Below are positions 26,206 to 35,000 of a DNA stretch of 55,650 nucleotides, one piece after another. How positions within the stretch are numbered: position 1 is the stretch's first letter; each line of letters begins with the position of its first letter. The notes under the pieces are model-generated. The model ran no database searches. It was not told where the DNA came from and was given only the letters and a program-made list of their open reading frames with translations. The stretch lies in contig NZ_JAGQCJ010000017.1 in assembly GCF_024346135.1 (NCBI RefSeq), forward strand, positions 1 to 55,650. The letters run 5' to 3'. This stretch comes from Cyanobium sp. CH-040 (GTDB lineage Bacteria > Cyanobacteriota > Cyanobacteriia > PCC-6307 > Cyanobiaceae). The translations under genes and the position numbers were made by a program.

Positions 26206-27543
26206 TCAGGAGTAGGTGTGGCGGCGGCCGCTGAGGCTGGAGAAGATCGCCATCACCTCGGAGACGACGGTCTGCGGGCTCTTGTCAGCTGTTTCATGGC
26301 TGACCCGGTAGACGGGAAAGCCATGGATCAGCATCACGCGATCGAGATCACGGTCCTTCTGCCACTTCTCCCAGTTCACGATCGAACTGGGTTTGCGATC
26401 CTTTTTGAGTTTGACGACATGGCTGGAGTCGTCGATCTCGATGGCGATCATCCGGCCTGCCTCGATCACCAGCAGATCCGGTGTTTTCTTCACGGCGATC
26501 TCGGCCAGGGGGAAGAGGATCTCGGGCTCGATCACCACCGCGAAACCGCGCAGGGTGAGCAGCTCGGCGATGTGTGCCTCGATCTGGGAGCGGGCCTGCC
26601 GGCGGGCCAGGTCACGCCGCCGCACCTCGGCATCGTCGATGGCGCGGTTGACGGAAAAGAGTTCCTTCAGGATGTTGCCCCCCGAGGCCAGCTCCGGGAA
26701 CACCTGATCGGGGGCCTCGAGACGGGACAGGTCGTCATGAAAGTACCAGCCTGACTCCACCTTGTCGGGTTCGGCAAACGGTGGTTCCCGCTCGTCTCCG
26801 GGCAGCAGAGCGGCCACCTCCCGGCGGAGGTGTTCCTGAGAGTAGATGTAGTCCCCGAACGACTCCTGCAGCCGGCGGGAGAGGATCTGCAGGAAGCGCG
26901 CCCAGTCGCTCGAACAGCGGTTGCACTCGGCAGTGAATCGCTGCTGGTTGTCTCCAGGGCCATTCTCGTCAACTGCGATCAGCAGGCGATAGCCATAGTC
27001 CGTTACATCCTTGACCTGGCACTTGTACTGGATGGGGTCGGAGGGATCAGCATCGGATTCGTCATCGGAGCCGCAAAAGACGGTCTCATAGCTGTCTCTG
27101 GGGAAAAGTTCGCCCTCGTGCTTATCCCAGCCAACGACAACCACCTGATCGACGGAACCCCGTCGCTTGATCGCATCGAGCTCACCGTCTCCGTAGTCAG
27201 GGTCAAAGCACCACTTCAGTGAGGTGGCGTGGGTCCTGAGGGCATAGGGCTCAAGGCCGACCAGCAGGGTGTGCTTGATCCACCAGTCCAGATCCAGAGG
27301 CTCCGCCTCAGGAAGCTCCAGCCGGCCGAGGTGGAACTCGAAGAGACTGCTGGACCAGACAGCCGCCAGGCGGATCCGGCCCTCCCTGGACTGCAGGCCT
27401 TTGCAGCTCCTGTGGAGATGGGTGGTGGAGAGATCGATCGCCTGCTGAAAGCAGTCCTGCTTCTTGAAGTCGCAGGCGATCTGCAGCTGTGGGCTGGCAT
27501 CAGCAACGGCCGGCCAGGTTGAAGGGTCCTCGGGGTTGAACAT
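26206..27543 (-). CDS. Protein with C-terminal PD-(D/E)XK-like nuclease domain
   Basis: About 445 residues, not recognised as a whole. The C-terminal third has TPDLLVI (residues 354-360) and MIAIEIDD (365-372), the PD...(D/E)XK-like core with IEID in place of the usual ExK, followed by a Lys-rich segment and VYRV, like DUF559/DUF2726-type endonucleases. The N-terminal 300 residues hold a region with two cysteines (CNRCSSDW) and an acidic loop and have no family I know. No motif lies directly upstream; it is probably transcribed with the protease gene 38 bp before it. Confidence 0.6.
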   Translation of the reverse strand: MFNPEDPSTWPAVADASPQLQIACDFKKQDCFQQAIDLSTTHLHRSCKGLQSREGRIRLAAVWSSSLFEFHLGRLELPEAEPLDLDWWIKHTLLVGLEPYALRTHATSLKWCFDPDYGDGELDAIKRRGSVDQVVVVGWDKHEGELFPRDSYETVFCGSDDESDADPSDPIQYKCQVKDVTDYGYRLLIAVDENGPGDNQQRFTAECNRCSSDWARFLQILSRRLQESFGDYIYSQEHLRREVAALLPGDEREPPFAEPDKVESGWYFHDDLSRLEAPDQVFPELASGGNILKELFSVNRAIDDAEVRRRDLARRQARSQIEAHIAELLTLRGFAVVIEPEILFPLAEIAVKKTPDLLVIEAGRMIAIEIDDSSHVVKLKKDRKPSSIVNWEKWQKDRDLDRVMLIHGFPVYRVSHETADKSPQTVVSEVMAIFSSLSGRRHTYS

Positions 27544-27581
27544 CGTGGTGGAAGTGGAGAGTGCGGTGAGACGCGCTGGGC

Positions 27582-28703
27582 TCAGTTGAGCGAGGGTTCG
27601 AGGTTGGGCAGCACGGTGACGCTGCCCTCGTTGCTGGTGATCGCCACGCCATCCCGGAACGGCTCGAAGGTCCCCAGGTGGGTATCGGGCTGTCCGGCAC
27701 CGCCCTTGCTGAGGATCTCCACGTCGCCATCGCGCCAGAACACGTAGGAGCTGCGGTAGCCATCGGCCCAGGCCACGTCGTAGACGGTGTGGCCGTTGCT
27801 GTTGCGGCGGGTGCTGACGCTGCAGCCGATCTCCTCGGCCTGGGGCGTCTTGTAGCTCTGGAACACGCAGCGGCTGCTGGCGGCCTCGGGGCCGGAGCCG
27901 ATGCCGTAGCCGCTCGGGGGTGAGGCGGGAGCCGGGGTGCGGGCGCTGCTGGAGGCGGCCAGGAAGGGGTTGATCAGCTGGCTGGAGAGGGCGAAGTTCA
28001 GGCCCTGCGAATCGCGCAGGATGAAGGTGGCCATGCCCACCACGCAGCCCAGCTCATCGAGCAACGGTCCGCCGGAGTTGCCGCCATTGATGGCGGCATC
28101 GGTCTGCACGAGGTCGCCATCGGCGCGCAGCTGGCTCACCACCCCGCGGCTGAGGCTGAACTCCAGGCCCTTAGGGGCACCGATGGCGAACACGTTCTGC
28201 CCCACCTCCGGCAGCCCCGACGCCAGAGCCAGCGGGGTGCCCCGGCTGCCGCTCACCTCCAGCAGGGCCAGATCGGTGCTGGGATCGCTGCCACCGGCAT
28301 CGGCCACCACGGCGGCCTGATCGCTGCTGCCATCGCTCCAGCGGAGCTGCACCTGGCTGTAGGGCCCCACCACATGGGAGTTGGTGAGCAGCAGGGTGCG
28401 GCCGCCGCCATGGCTCACCACGAAGGCGCTGCCCTGGCTGTCGGGCGTGTGCACCACGGCGATGGAGCCGCGGGAGGCGGCAAAGATCTCCTGGGCGCTG
28501 CGGGTTGAACCGCTGCAGGCGGCAGGCTCTGTGCCGGGTGATGCCGCTGGCGCTTCTGGCCGGGCCGGCTGGGATGCCGGCTGCCGCCAGCCCGACGGCT
28601 CCTCCGCCGGGGCGCGGCTGTCGCCGGCGACGATCAGGCAGCCGTTGAGGGCCAGCGCCACCAGGCCGGTGGCCGCCAGGGAAGCCAGCGAGCGGGTTGT
28701 CAT
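27582..28703 (-). CDS. Trypsin-like (S1C/DegP-type) serine protease lipoprotein
   Basis: About 373 residues. The N-terminus is a lipoprotein signal with lipobox LALNGC (Cys22), then a Pro/Ala-rich linker. The protease domain has His110 in LTNSHVV, Asp144 in STDLALLEV and Ser210 in GGNSGGPLL, a complete triad. No PDZ domain follows; instead there is a 110-residue C-terminal domain with CVFQSYKT and DVAWADGYRSSYVFW, which I do not recognise. Expected on the periplasmic face of a membrane. It lies 76 bp after the membrane nuclease gene. Confidence 0.85.
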   Translation of the reverse strand: MTTRSLASLAATGLVALALNGCLIVAGDSRAPAEEPSGWRQPASQPARPEAPAASPGTEPAACSGSTRSAQEIFAASRGSIAVVHTPDSQGSAFVVSHGGGRTLLLTNSHVVGPYSQVQLRWSDGSSDQAAVVADAGGSDPSTDLALLEVSGSRGTPLALASGLPEVGQNVFAIGAPKGLEFSLSRGVVSQLRADGDLVQTDAAINGGNSGGPLLDELGCVVGMATFILRDSQGLNFALSSQLINPFLAASSSARTPAPASPPSGYGIGSGPEAASSRCVFQSYKTPQAEEIGCSVSTRRNSNGHTVYDVAWADGYRSSYVFWRDGDVEILSKGGAGQPDTHLGTFEPFRDGVAITSNEGSVTVLPNLEPSLN

Positions 28704-28779
28704 GGCGGGTGTCTCTCTGGTTTCAGCTTCTGCGGCGCGGCGGCGGCTGCCATCCCCCATCCCGGGGAGTGGTGGTGCA

Positions 28780-29649
28780 TCAGCCCATCGCCGCCGCCGG
28801 CCGCCAGCCCCAGGGCGCGCGCGCGTCGGCCACATTGGCCTCGCTGAAGCGCTCATGGCGCGGCACGGCCTTGTAGTTCAGCCGCCGGTAGACCGTCTCG
28901 GGGAAATCGAGGTCGGTGAACACATCCAGCAGCCGCAAGGCCAGCCCCAGGCAGGCGTCGGTCTGGCGCCACACCTGGGCCTCGCTGAGGCGCAGCACGG
29001 GGATGCCGAGCCGGGCGGCATCGGCGTCCTTGGCATCGTCCTTGCGCTTCTGCTCCGGGGTGGTGTGGTAGCTCTCGGTGTTGTGGATGTCGCAGGGCTC
29101 GTCGATCTCGATCGCCAGGATCTGGCTCGCCTTGCCCGCCACCACCACGATGTCGTAGCCGGAGGCATCGGTGGGATTGCTGCCGCGCCGCACCCAGTTC
29201 CTGTGGGCCTCGGTGCCGTGGAACATCACTTCCCGGTAGACCTGGCTGTGGGGCCCCACCAGACGGGCTAGGAGTTCAGCCAGCGCCTGGCTGAAGTTCG
29301 GCACGGTGCGGCCATGGCGGGTGCCCAGGAACTCCTGGGTGAACACCCGCTGGGAGGCCGCGAAGGTGCGGGCCGGATCCCAGCCGTTGGCGATGTTGAG
29401 CGCCTCGGCGATCTGGCCGCCGCTGGCGCCCACCAGGGCGCTGAGATCGAAGCCCACCAGACCGGCCTGCTCGAACAGTTCGGCGATGCCGCCCAGGAAG
29501 GCGCTGGTGGCGAAGGCCCCGAGGAACTGTGCGCCCAGATCGGGTTGCTGCTGAGCAGCGGCGGCGATGGCCGGGTTTTCCATCACCCAGGCGATCGAGG
29601 CGTGGTTGCCCCGGGGCGGGGTGATGAGGGGATAGGTGGAACGGGTCAT
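28780..29649 (-). CDS. Hydrophobic N-terminus plus PD-(D/E)XK-like nuclease domain
   Basis: About 289 residues. The first 90 are hydrophobic and Ala/Gly-rich (FLGAFATSAFLGGIAELFEQ). The C-terminal domain holds GYDIVVV (Asp166), LAIEIDE (residues 178-184) and KRKDDAKD (201-208), then LGIPVLRLSE, the order seen in DUF559-like nucleases. The IEID core resembles the one in the protein at 26206-27543, which suggests related domains. It starts 10 bp after the preceding gene, so they are co-transcribed. Confidence 0.6.
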   Translation of the reverse strand: MTRSTYPLITPPRGNHASIAWVMENPAIAAAAQQQPDLGAQFLGAFATSAFLGGIAELFEQAGLVGFDLSALVGASGGQIAEALNIANGWDPARTFAASQRVFTQEFLGTRHGRTVPNFSQALAELLARLVGPHSQVYREVMFHGTEAHRNWVRRGSNPTDASGYDIVVVAGKASQILAIEIDEPCDIHNTESYHTTPEQKRKDDAKDADAARLGIPVLRLSEAQVWRQTDACLGLALRLLDVFTDLDFPETVYRRLNYKAVPRHERFSEANVADARAPWGWRPAAAMG

Positions 29650-29659
29650 GGTGCTCTCC

Positions 29660-30070
29660 TCAGCTGTAGAGGTCGTGGAGTTCATCGCGGCCGGCGGCAT
29701 TGCTGTTCACCGAAGCGCGGGTCTGCTCCTGCACGCGCCGGTCAGCGGCCTCGCCCTCCTGCTGGCGGTTGATCTCGCCGCCGAGCACATGGCCGCCGGC
29801 GATGGCGGCAGCATCAGCGGCGACGGCGACGGCACCGGCGCCTGGGATCACCGTCGAGAGGGCGACACCGCCGGTCTTGACCAGGGTGCCCTCGGGATGG
29901 CGCTCGAACTCATCGACGTAGGCGGCGACGCCGGTGGAGGCAGCCCCGAAGGGCGTCCAGAGGACCTTGCCGATGGCCTCGAGCGGATCCCTGGACTCGG
30001 TGATCCACTGGCCGTGGTCACGCATCCAGTTCTCCCAGATGGAGCCGGATGCCTTTCCGAAGGTGGACAT
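29660..30070 (-). CDS. Small hydrophobic protein of the motif-bearing locus
   Basis: About 136 residues. A Trp-rich N-terminus (SIWENWMRDHGQWI) is followed by an Ala/Gly/Val-rich hydrophobic middle (ALSTVIPGAGAVAVAADAAA) that could enter a membrane, and a charged tail. I recognise no family. The two-box motif (30135-30159) lies 64 bp upstream of its ATG and the nuclease gene follows 10 bp downstream. Confidence 0.55.
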   Translation of the reverse strand: MSTFGKASGSIWENWMRDHGQWITESRDPLEAIGKVLWTPFGAASTGVAAYVDEFERHPEGTLVKTGGVALSTVIPGAGAVAVAADAAAIAGGHVLGGEINRQQEGEAADRRVQEQTRASVNSNAAGRDELHDLYS

Positions 30071-30134
30071 GGTGAAAAAGGTGAAGGTGGGGGGTGGGGG
30101 AGGAGGCCACCCACGGGATGGCCGTGCGCTCCGT

Positions 30135-30159
30135 TCGTTCTGGATGCAGGCGGGTGATT
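30135..30159 (-). promoter_or_regulatory. Two-box motif, copy 2
   Basis: Minus strand: AATCA, 13 nt, AGAACGA (one change from the common box), then ACGGAG. The AATCA box directly continues the TGA stop of the gene at 30159-30479. The downstream box ends 64 bp before the ATG at 30070. Confidence 0.7.
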
Positions 30160-30479
30160 CAGACCGCCAGGGCCCGGGGCTCAAAGCGTGAGATCACCGC
30201 TCCACCGGGGCAGGGGCCCTGCGCCCCAAAGAAATCGCTCACGTAGTCGATGAGCTGATCGGGATCAGTGAGGAGCGAACGGAGCTGCTGCTGTTCGTTC
30301 TGAAGCCGCAGCACCTGGTTGCGAAGAACCTCCTGCCGGCCGAGAGCCTCATGGAGGGTCTGCTCGAGGTTGCAGGCATAGGTGTGGAGCCTGATCGGTG
30401 CCTCCGGCCCGAAGCGCTCCAGCACCTGCAAGGACGCATCGCTGATGTTGTCGAGGAAGGGATCGGTGGACAGGGCCAT
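30159..30479 (-). CDS. Small coiled-coil hypothetical protein
   Basis: About 106 residues. The middle is a predicted coiled coil (EALGRQEVLRNQVLRLQ, then Glu/Gln-rich), ending in a Gly/Pro/Cys-containing tail (FGAQGPCPGGAVISRF). No family recognised. The motif copy at 30531-30555 lies 51 bp upstream, and the next copy begins at its own stop codon, so it may be a one-gene unit. Confidence 0.6.
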   Translation of the reverse strand: MALSTDPFLDNISDASLQVLERFGPEAPIRLHTYACNLEQTLHEALGRQEVLRNQVLRLQNEQQQLRSLLTDPDQLIDYVSDFFGAQGPCPGGAVISRFEPRALAV

Positions 30480-30530
30480 GGGAGTGCGGAACAGAAAGAA
30501 GGGGAGGCGCCTGCCTCCGGTGCTCTCCCC

Positions 30531-30555
30531 TCGTTCCGGCCTGATGGCGGTGATT
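30531..30555 (-). promoter_or_regulatory. Two-box motif, copy 3
   Basis: Minus strand: AATCA, 13 nt, GGAACGA, then GGGGAGAGC. Here the motif lies inside a longer dyad: GGCCTGA upstream and TCAGGCC just before the GGAACGA box could pair. The box ends 51 bp before the ATG at 30479. Confidence 0.75.
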
Positions 30556-30675
30556 CGCTGACTGTCAGGCCTCTCTGGTTGGGCTCAGATCGGTCACGGT
30601 CGACGCAGCAAAGCCGCCAGCGGCCCGAGCCAGCTGGCGGCGGATGCCGATTCGTCGTCGTGCTCCAGTTCAGCC

Positions 30676-31644
30676 TCAGCCCGGGCTGAGTCTCCTGGCA
30701 CCGCCCTGCTGATTGGCCTTGCCGTACGCCGAAGCGATCGAGAGGCCCGCCAGCCCCAGCCAGCCCACGGGGCCGGCGCACACCAGGACTGTGGCGAGGG
30801 CGCCTTTGCCCACCACCTCCAGGCTCTTCTGGTTGTATTCCGCCTCGCTGAGCTGATCCTTCTGGGTGAGCAGCATCACGGCATCCGGGGCCACCAGGCC
30901 GATACCGGCCGTGAGCGGGTTGGCGCCCAGCACCGCCTGGGTCACGGCAACAGCGGTGCCGCGAACGGCGCCGTTCACCGCACCGTGAGCAGCGTCCTGA
31001 ACCATCAGCGCCTCGGCCTGTTCGGCCAGGTCGTGGCGCCCGGCATCGCGATACCCCTGGGCCTGGGCCCAGCGATGGGCCACGGCGATGCCGCCGCCCA
31101 TCACACCGCCGAGGCCGCCGGTTTCGAGGGTGTCGCCCACCACTTCGGTGAGATCACCGGTGACGCCAGGCGTGGCCGCTTCTGCCACCTCCAGGGTGTA
31201 GGCCTCGGCTTCTGCGATCTCGGTGTCACGCATCGTGCGATTACCGATGCGTGAATTGAGCCCCTCCGGGCCGTAGACGAGGTTGGAGGCATCAGCAGAG
31301 GCGCCGTGGGCATGGGGCTCGATGTGCATCGCATCGATGCTTGGGTCATTGACCACGGCGTCGACGCCATCGATGGAGCCTCTGGCTTCTGCGTTGACGC
31401 CCTGCTCGAACAGCTCGCGTGCTTCTGCATCCGAGCGGCTGGGGCCACCGTGGGTTCCGTCGGTGCGGAGCTGCTCTTTGAGGTGCGAGGGGAGGTCGTC
31501 GTAGCTCACGCGCCGGTAGGCCTCCACACCGCCGAAGGCGTTGGCGACTGTGGCAGCGGGAATGGCAACCCCAGCCGGGATGGCCTCGAGCGACTGCCTG
31601 ATGAGGTGCCCGGCTTCGTCTTTGGTGTAGCGATAGAGGGTCAT
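30676..31644 (-). CDS. Large Gly/Ala-rich protein with hydrophobic C-terminal half
   Basis: About 322 residues, unrecognised. The N-terminal half is polar with an acidic segment (GVDAVVNDPSIDAMHIEPHA). The C-terminal half has long Gly/Ala/Val stretches (GGLGGVMGGGIAVAHRWAQ; TVLVCAGPVGWLGLAGLSIA), like pore-forming or phage-type membrane-active proteins, though no known domain is evident. The motif lies 43 bp upstream. About 196 bp separate its stop from the next gene. Confidence 0.6.
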   Translation of the reverse strand: MTLYRYTKDEAGHLIRQSLEAIPAGVAIPAATVANAFGGVEAYRRVSYDDLPSHLKEQLRTDGTHGGPSRSDAEARELFEQGVNAEARGSIDGVDAVVNDPSIDAMHIEPHAHGASADASNLVYGPEGLNSRIGNRTMRDTEIAEAEAYTLEVAEAATPGVTGDLTEVVGDTLETGGLGGVMGGGIAVAHRWAQAQGYRDAGRHDLAEQAEALMVQDAAHGAVNGAVRGTAVAVTQAVLGANPLTAGIGLVAPDAVMLLTQKDQLSEAEYNQKSLEVVGKGALATVLVCAGPVGWLGLAGLSIASAYGKANQQGGARRLSPG

Positions 31645-31687
31645 GGCTGGAGAACGGGGAAAGGGCGCTGGGCTGGTCCCTGCCCCC

Positions 31688-31712
31688 TCGTTCCGGGGGC
31701 TGCGGACTGATT
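31688..31712 (-). promoter_or_regulatory. Two-box motif, copy 4
   Basis: Minus strand: AATCA, 13 nt, GGAACGA, then GGGGGCAGG. The AATCA lies at a small hairpin (GGACTG - CAAT - CAGTCC), and CCCC/GGGG flank the second box, so the RNA could fold into two stems. The box ends 43 bp before the ATG at 31644. Confidence 0.75.
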
Positions 31713-31720
31713 GCAGTCCG

Positions 31721-31918
31721 TCATTTCTGGGACTTGGGTGCCTTGGGGCTGCCCAGCTTGAGCTGGTCGCAGACCACACCGGAGAGCAGGTGGCATGCGC
31801 CATAGGACAGTGAAAGCCCGCCTGTGAAAGGGGCGAGAACGACGCCAAGGCCCATGGCCAGGAGGCCCTGTTGCGTGAAGCTCATCGTGCCCGCGCGGGC
31901 GGTTTGAGGGTTGGGCAT
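31721..31918 (-). CDS. Small membrane protein, first gene of the left arm
   Basis: About 65 residues: a short basic N-terminus, a hydrophobic centre (LLAMGLGVVLAPFTGGLSL) and a Lys-rich tail (KAPKSQK). Unknown family. The two-box motif ends 54 bp upstream. Its small size makes it less certain as a gene, but the motif and spacing support it. Confidence 0.5.
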   Translation of the reverse strand: MPNPQTARAGTMSFTQQGLLAMGLGVVLAPFTGGLSLSYGACHLLSGVVCDQLKLGSPKAPKSQK

Positions 31919-31972
31919 GTCGGAAGCGAGCGGTGGGGATGGGGAGGCAGGTCTGCTGCCCTTGCACACCTT

Positions 31973-31997
31973 TCGTTCCAGCCCCTACTGGCTGATT
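31973..31997 (-). promoter_or_regulatory. Two-box motif, copy 5
   Basis: Minus strand: AATCA, 13 nt, GGAACGA, then AAGGTG. AATCA sits at the hairpin GGCTG - GAAT - CAGCC, and a second pairing CAGCC / GGCTG spans the spacer. It ends 54 bp before the ATG at 31918 and lies just past the stop of the TPR-CHAT gene. Confidence 0.7.
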
Positions 31998-32028
31998 CCA
32001 GCCCGACCCATCAGCAGCGGCCGAGGCC

Positions 32029-35000
32029 TCAGAGCCCCTGAACGGGCCTCCAGTCGCCCACCAGCTGCCAGGCGGCCCAGTAGTAGTGCTCGCTCCAGTC
32101 TTCTCCTTGCTTTCTGCTGCTGATCACGCCGCTGCGGAAGTCCGCCTGCGTGTCCGCCAGTGCATCGGCGCGGCCGACACCAGCCTTGAGGCGCTTGTAG
32201 AAGGCCTCCATGAAGGAGGCGGTGGCGCGGTCATCCACCTTCCACAGCGACAGCAAGGTAGTGCGGGCTCCGGCGACCGTCAGCGCCCGCTGCAGGCCGT
32301 AGAGACCCTCACCGCTCTGGATGTCGCCGGCGCCGGTGGAGCAGGCCGAGAGCACCACCAGCTCGGTGCCATCGAGCTGCAGGGCGGTGGCCTCCAGGGC
32401 CGTGAGCAGGCCGTCGTCGTTGGGATCGAGACTGGGGTTGTTGGCACCGGCCAGCACGATGCCGCTGCGCAGCAGCGGGTCTTCGCCCTGAAAGCGCGCC
32501 ACCTGGCCGCCGCCGGCAATCAGGGCGCTGCGGGGATCGTCGGGCTGAATCTCCTGATCCGCCACGAAGAACCCATGGCTGGCAATGTGCAGCACCTTCG
32601 GGCCGGCGGACCGCTGCAGCAGGCTCACCGTGGCGGCATCACCGCTGATGGGCTGGGTGCCGAGCAACGAGGCGATCTGCTCCCCTTCCCGTGCCGTGGC
32701 CGGCAGTGGGGCCCATTTCGCATTGTCCAGCTCAGCCCACCGCTGCTTCGGGTGCGCCGTGGCGATCAGGGTGGAAGGGCTGCTGCGGCCGCGGTCGTAG
32801 TTGGGGTTGGCGATCACCAGCGGCGCCTTGCCTGCCTGGGGGGGCTTCTGAAAGCGCACCAGATCGCGGCCGGTGGTGAGCAGGCGGAGCTGCACCGAGC
32901 GGGCCAACACTTCACCCGGCTGGGATGGAGAAGGGAGAGCCGCAAACGGCACCCGGTGCAGTTCGCCGTCGGGAGAGAGGAACAACTGCCGGCTGCCGGC
33001 CAGATGGGGCGCCAGGGGTTTGAGCACCAGGTCGGACACCTCCGCAAGGCGAGCCGTGGCATCGAGTTCATTGCCGGCGGAAGCGGTGAAGGCAGCGGCG
33101 ATCGCCTTCTCGATGGGTTCTGCCTCGCCCAGCTGCACCACATCAACTGTCCCGTTCGGCCTGAGTATCAGTGCTTGGTATCGTTTGGAACCTAGAAGTT
33201 TCCAGGGATTGGATCCACCCACCCAAGGTCTGTATGCCTGAAACTCAACTAGCAATCCGTTCTTAGGCAGAGCAGCCGCAGCCTCCACAGCACTTACAAT
33301 TGGAATGCGAAGTTCAGGCAAGATTTGATAGAGCAACTTCTCTTTATCCTCGGCTATTCGCCTTAGGCGAATTCGTTCATCGGCTTTTACAGCGACATTG
33401 GCCAGGCGCGAGTAAATGCTTGAAATATCATGCGAGATGTCCTTTGCCTCCTGTGAGGCTGACGCGAGCAATGATTGAAGCCTATGCACCTCAAGCCCAA
33501 GAGCATGAGATGAAATTCTATAATCGATAGCAAGTGTCAGGTCTTCCGGCGCCCCATCCGATATTGCCAAGCTAAATGCCGATTCAAATTCATTTCTCCA
33601 TGAGCGTTCTCTCTGCCCCAGAGAAAGCTGAGCTGACTCTCTTGAAATGTTCAACAGATTTGCCGTCAATAAACGCCGTAGATATAGAGCCCTCGCCGCA
33701 TGATCGCCTACCGCATGACTGGCTACTGCAAGCAGATACAAAGAATTAATATTTCTTCTGCTATGCACATCAACCGAGGCCGAGCGGATTCTTTCGGCAT
33801 CTCTAAGCGCGGTCAATGCTTGATTAGGTTGACCTAGCATTAGGTCAATGACTCCTATAGACTCGTGTAAAATGGCGACTTCTGGATGAGCAGCTCCTAG
33901 CAGTCTGGCACGAATACTTAGCGCGTCTGCATAATATTCTTTAGCCTTCTCCGGCTTGCTTGCCAATAGACTGGCTTCTCCAAGCATGAATAGCAATCCG
34001 GCGTTATCAAGGCTGTCAAGCTTGCCTTCTTTAGTATAATGCTTGCCTAGTTCTTCCGCAGTGCGAATAAAGGCAGATTGCACTCTCCATGCCGTCTCGC
34101 CTAGGTCATCTTTGCGCTCAAGATAAGATTCTCGGTAAGCTATTAGCATGCGACTGTAATCCCGAAGTAAACGAATTTCATTTGCATAGCGGCTGTTCTG
34201 GCTGTAAAGTTTATCTGCAACCACCACGGCCTTTGAAAAAGCAGACTCTGCCTCACGATGGAGCGAAATCTGAGTACGAATAAATCCGACATTGACGAGT
34301 GCTTCGATGTAATTCTTATTCTCTGCATTTACTGACTCAGCCTTTTGTAGCATATCACTATAAATCAGTTCTGCCTCAGCTAATAATCCTCTGCCAGTCA
34401 GAGACTTTGCAAGATTAGCCATCATTCCGAGACTATCTTTAAGGTCGATCTCCGGAGAAGCTCTCAAGCTCAGCATCTCTTTGTAGGCTTTTATTGATTC
34501 CTGGTAATCACCAGCCCGAAGCAAGTAATCTGCCTGCATTTCAAATAACCTGTCGCTAAACTCAACATCTTCTGCGGAGCCATCCTGGAGAACGGGTATA
34601 GACTTTCCCAGAAGCTGTATCGCCTCTTGAAGGTTTCCTAGATTTTGCTCTGCCAATGCCAGCATCGCCATAGCGCGCGCTGTCATGGAATGGTTTACGC
34701 CGAAGTTACGGGCCCGAATTGCTAATGCTTTACTTAGTAGTTCCGCTGCCGCCTCATCGTTTCTGCGTAGATAGTAAGTTCCTAGTGCGTGGAACTGATC
34801 TCCAGTAAGCGAGTGATTGTCTCCATATTTCTCGCGGGATAAACTAAGGTTTTGCAGAAGGAGAGATTCGGCTTCTTGATCCCTTCCTTGTTCCTTGTAT
34901 TGCGTAGCCAGTATAAAACGGAGATTCAGAGTCTCAGGGCTATCGGCTCCAATGTTCTTCTCGCTTATCTCCAAAGCATGAGACAGAAATGCAACTAGAG

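Noticed and set aside
30291-30303. Another GAACGA inside the coiled-coil gene
   Set aside because: No AATCA at 12-14 nt; it encodes the conserved coiled coil.
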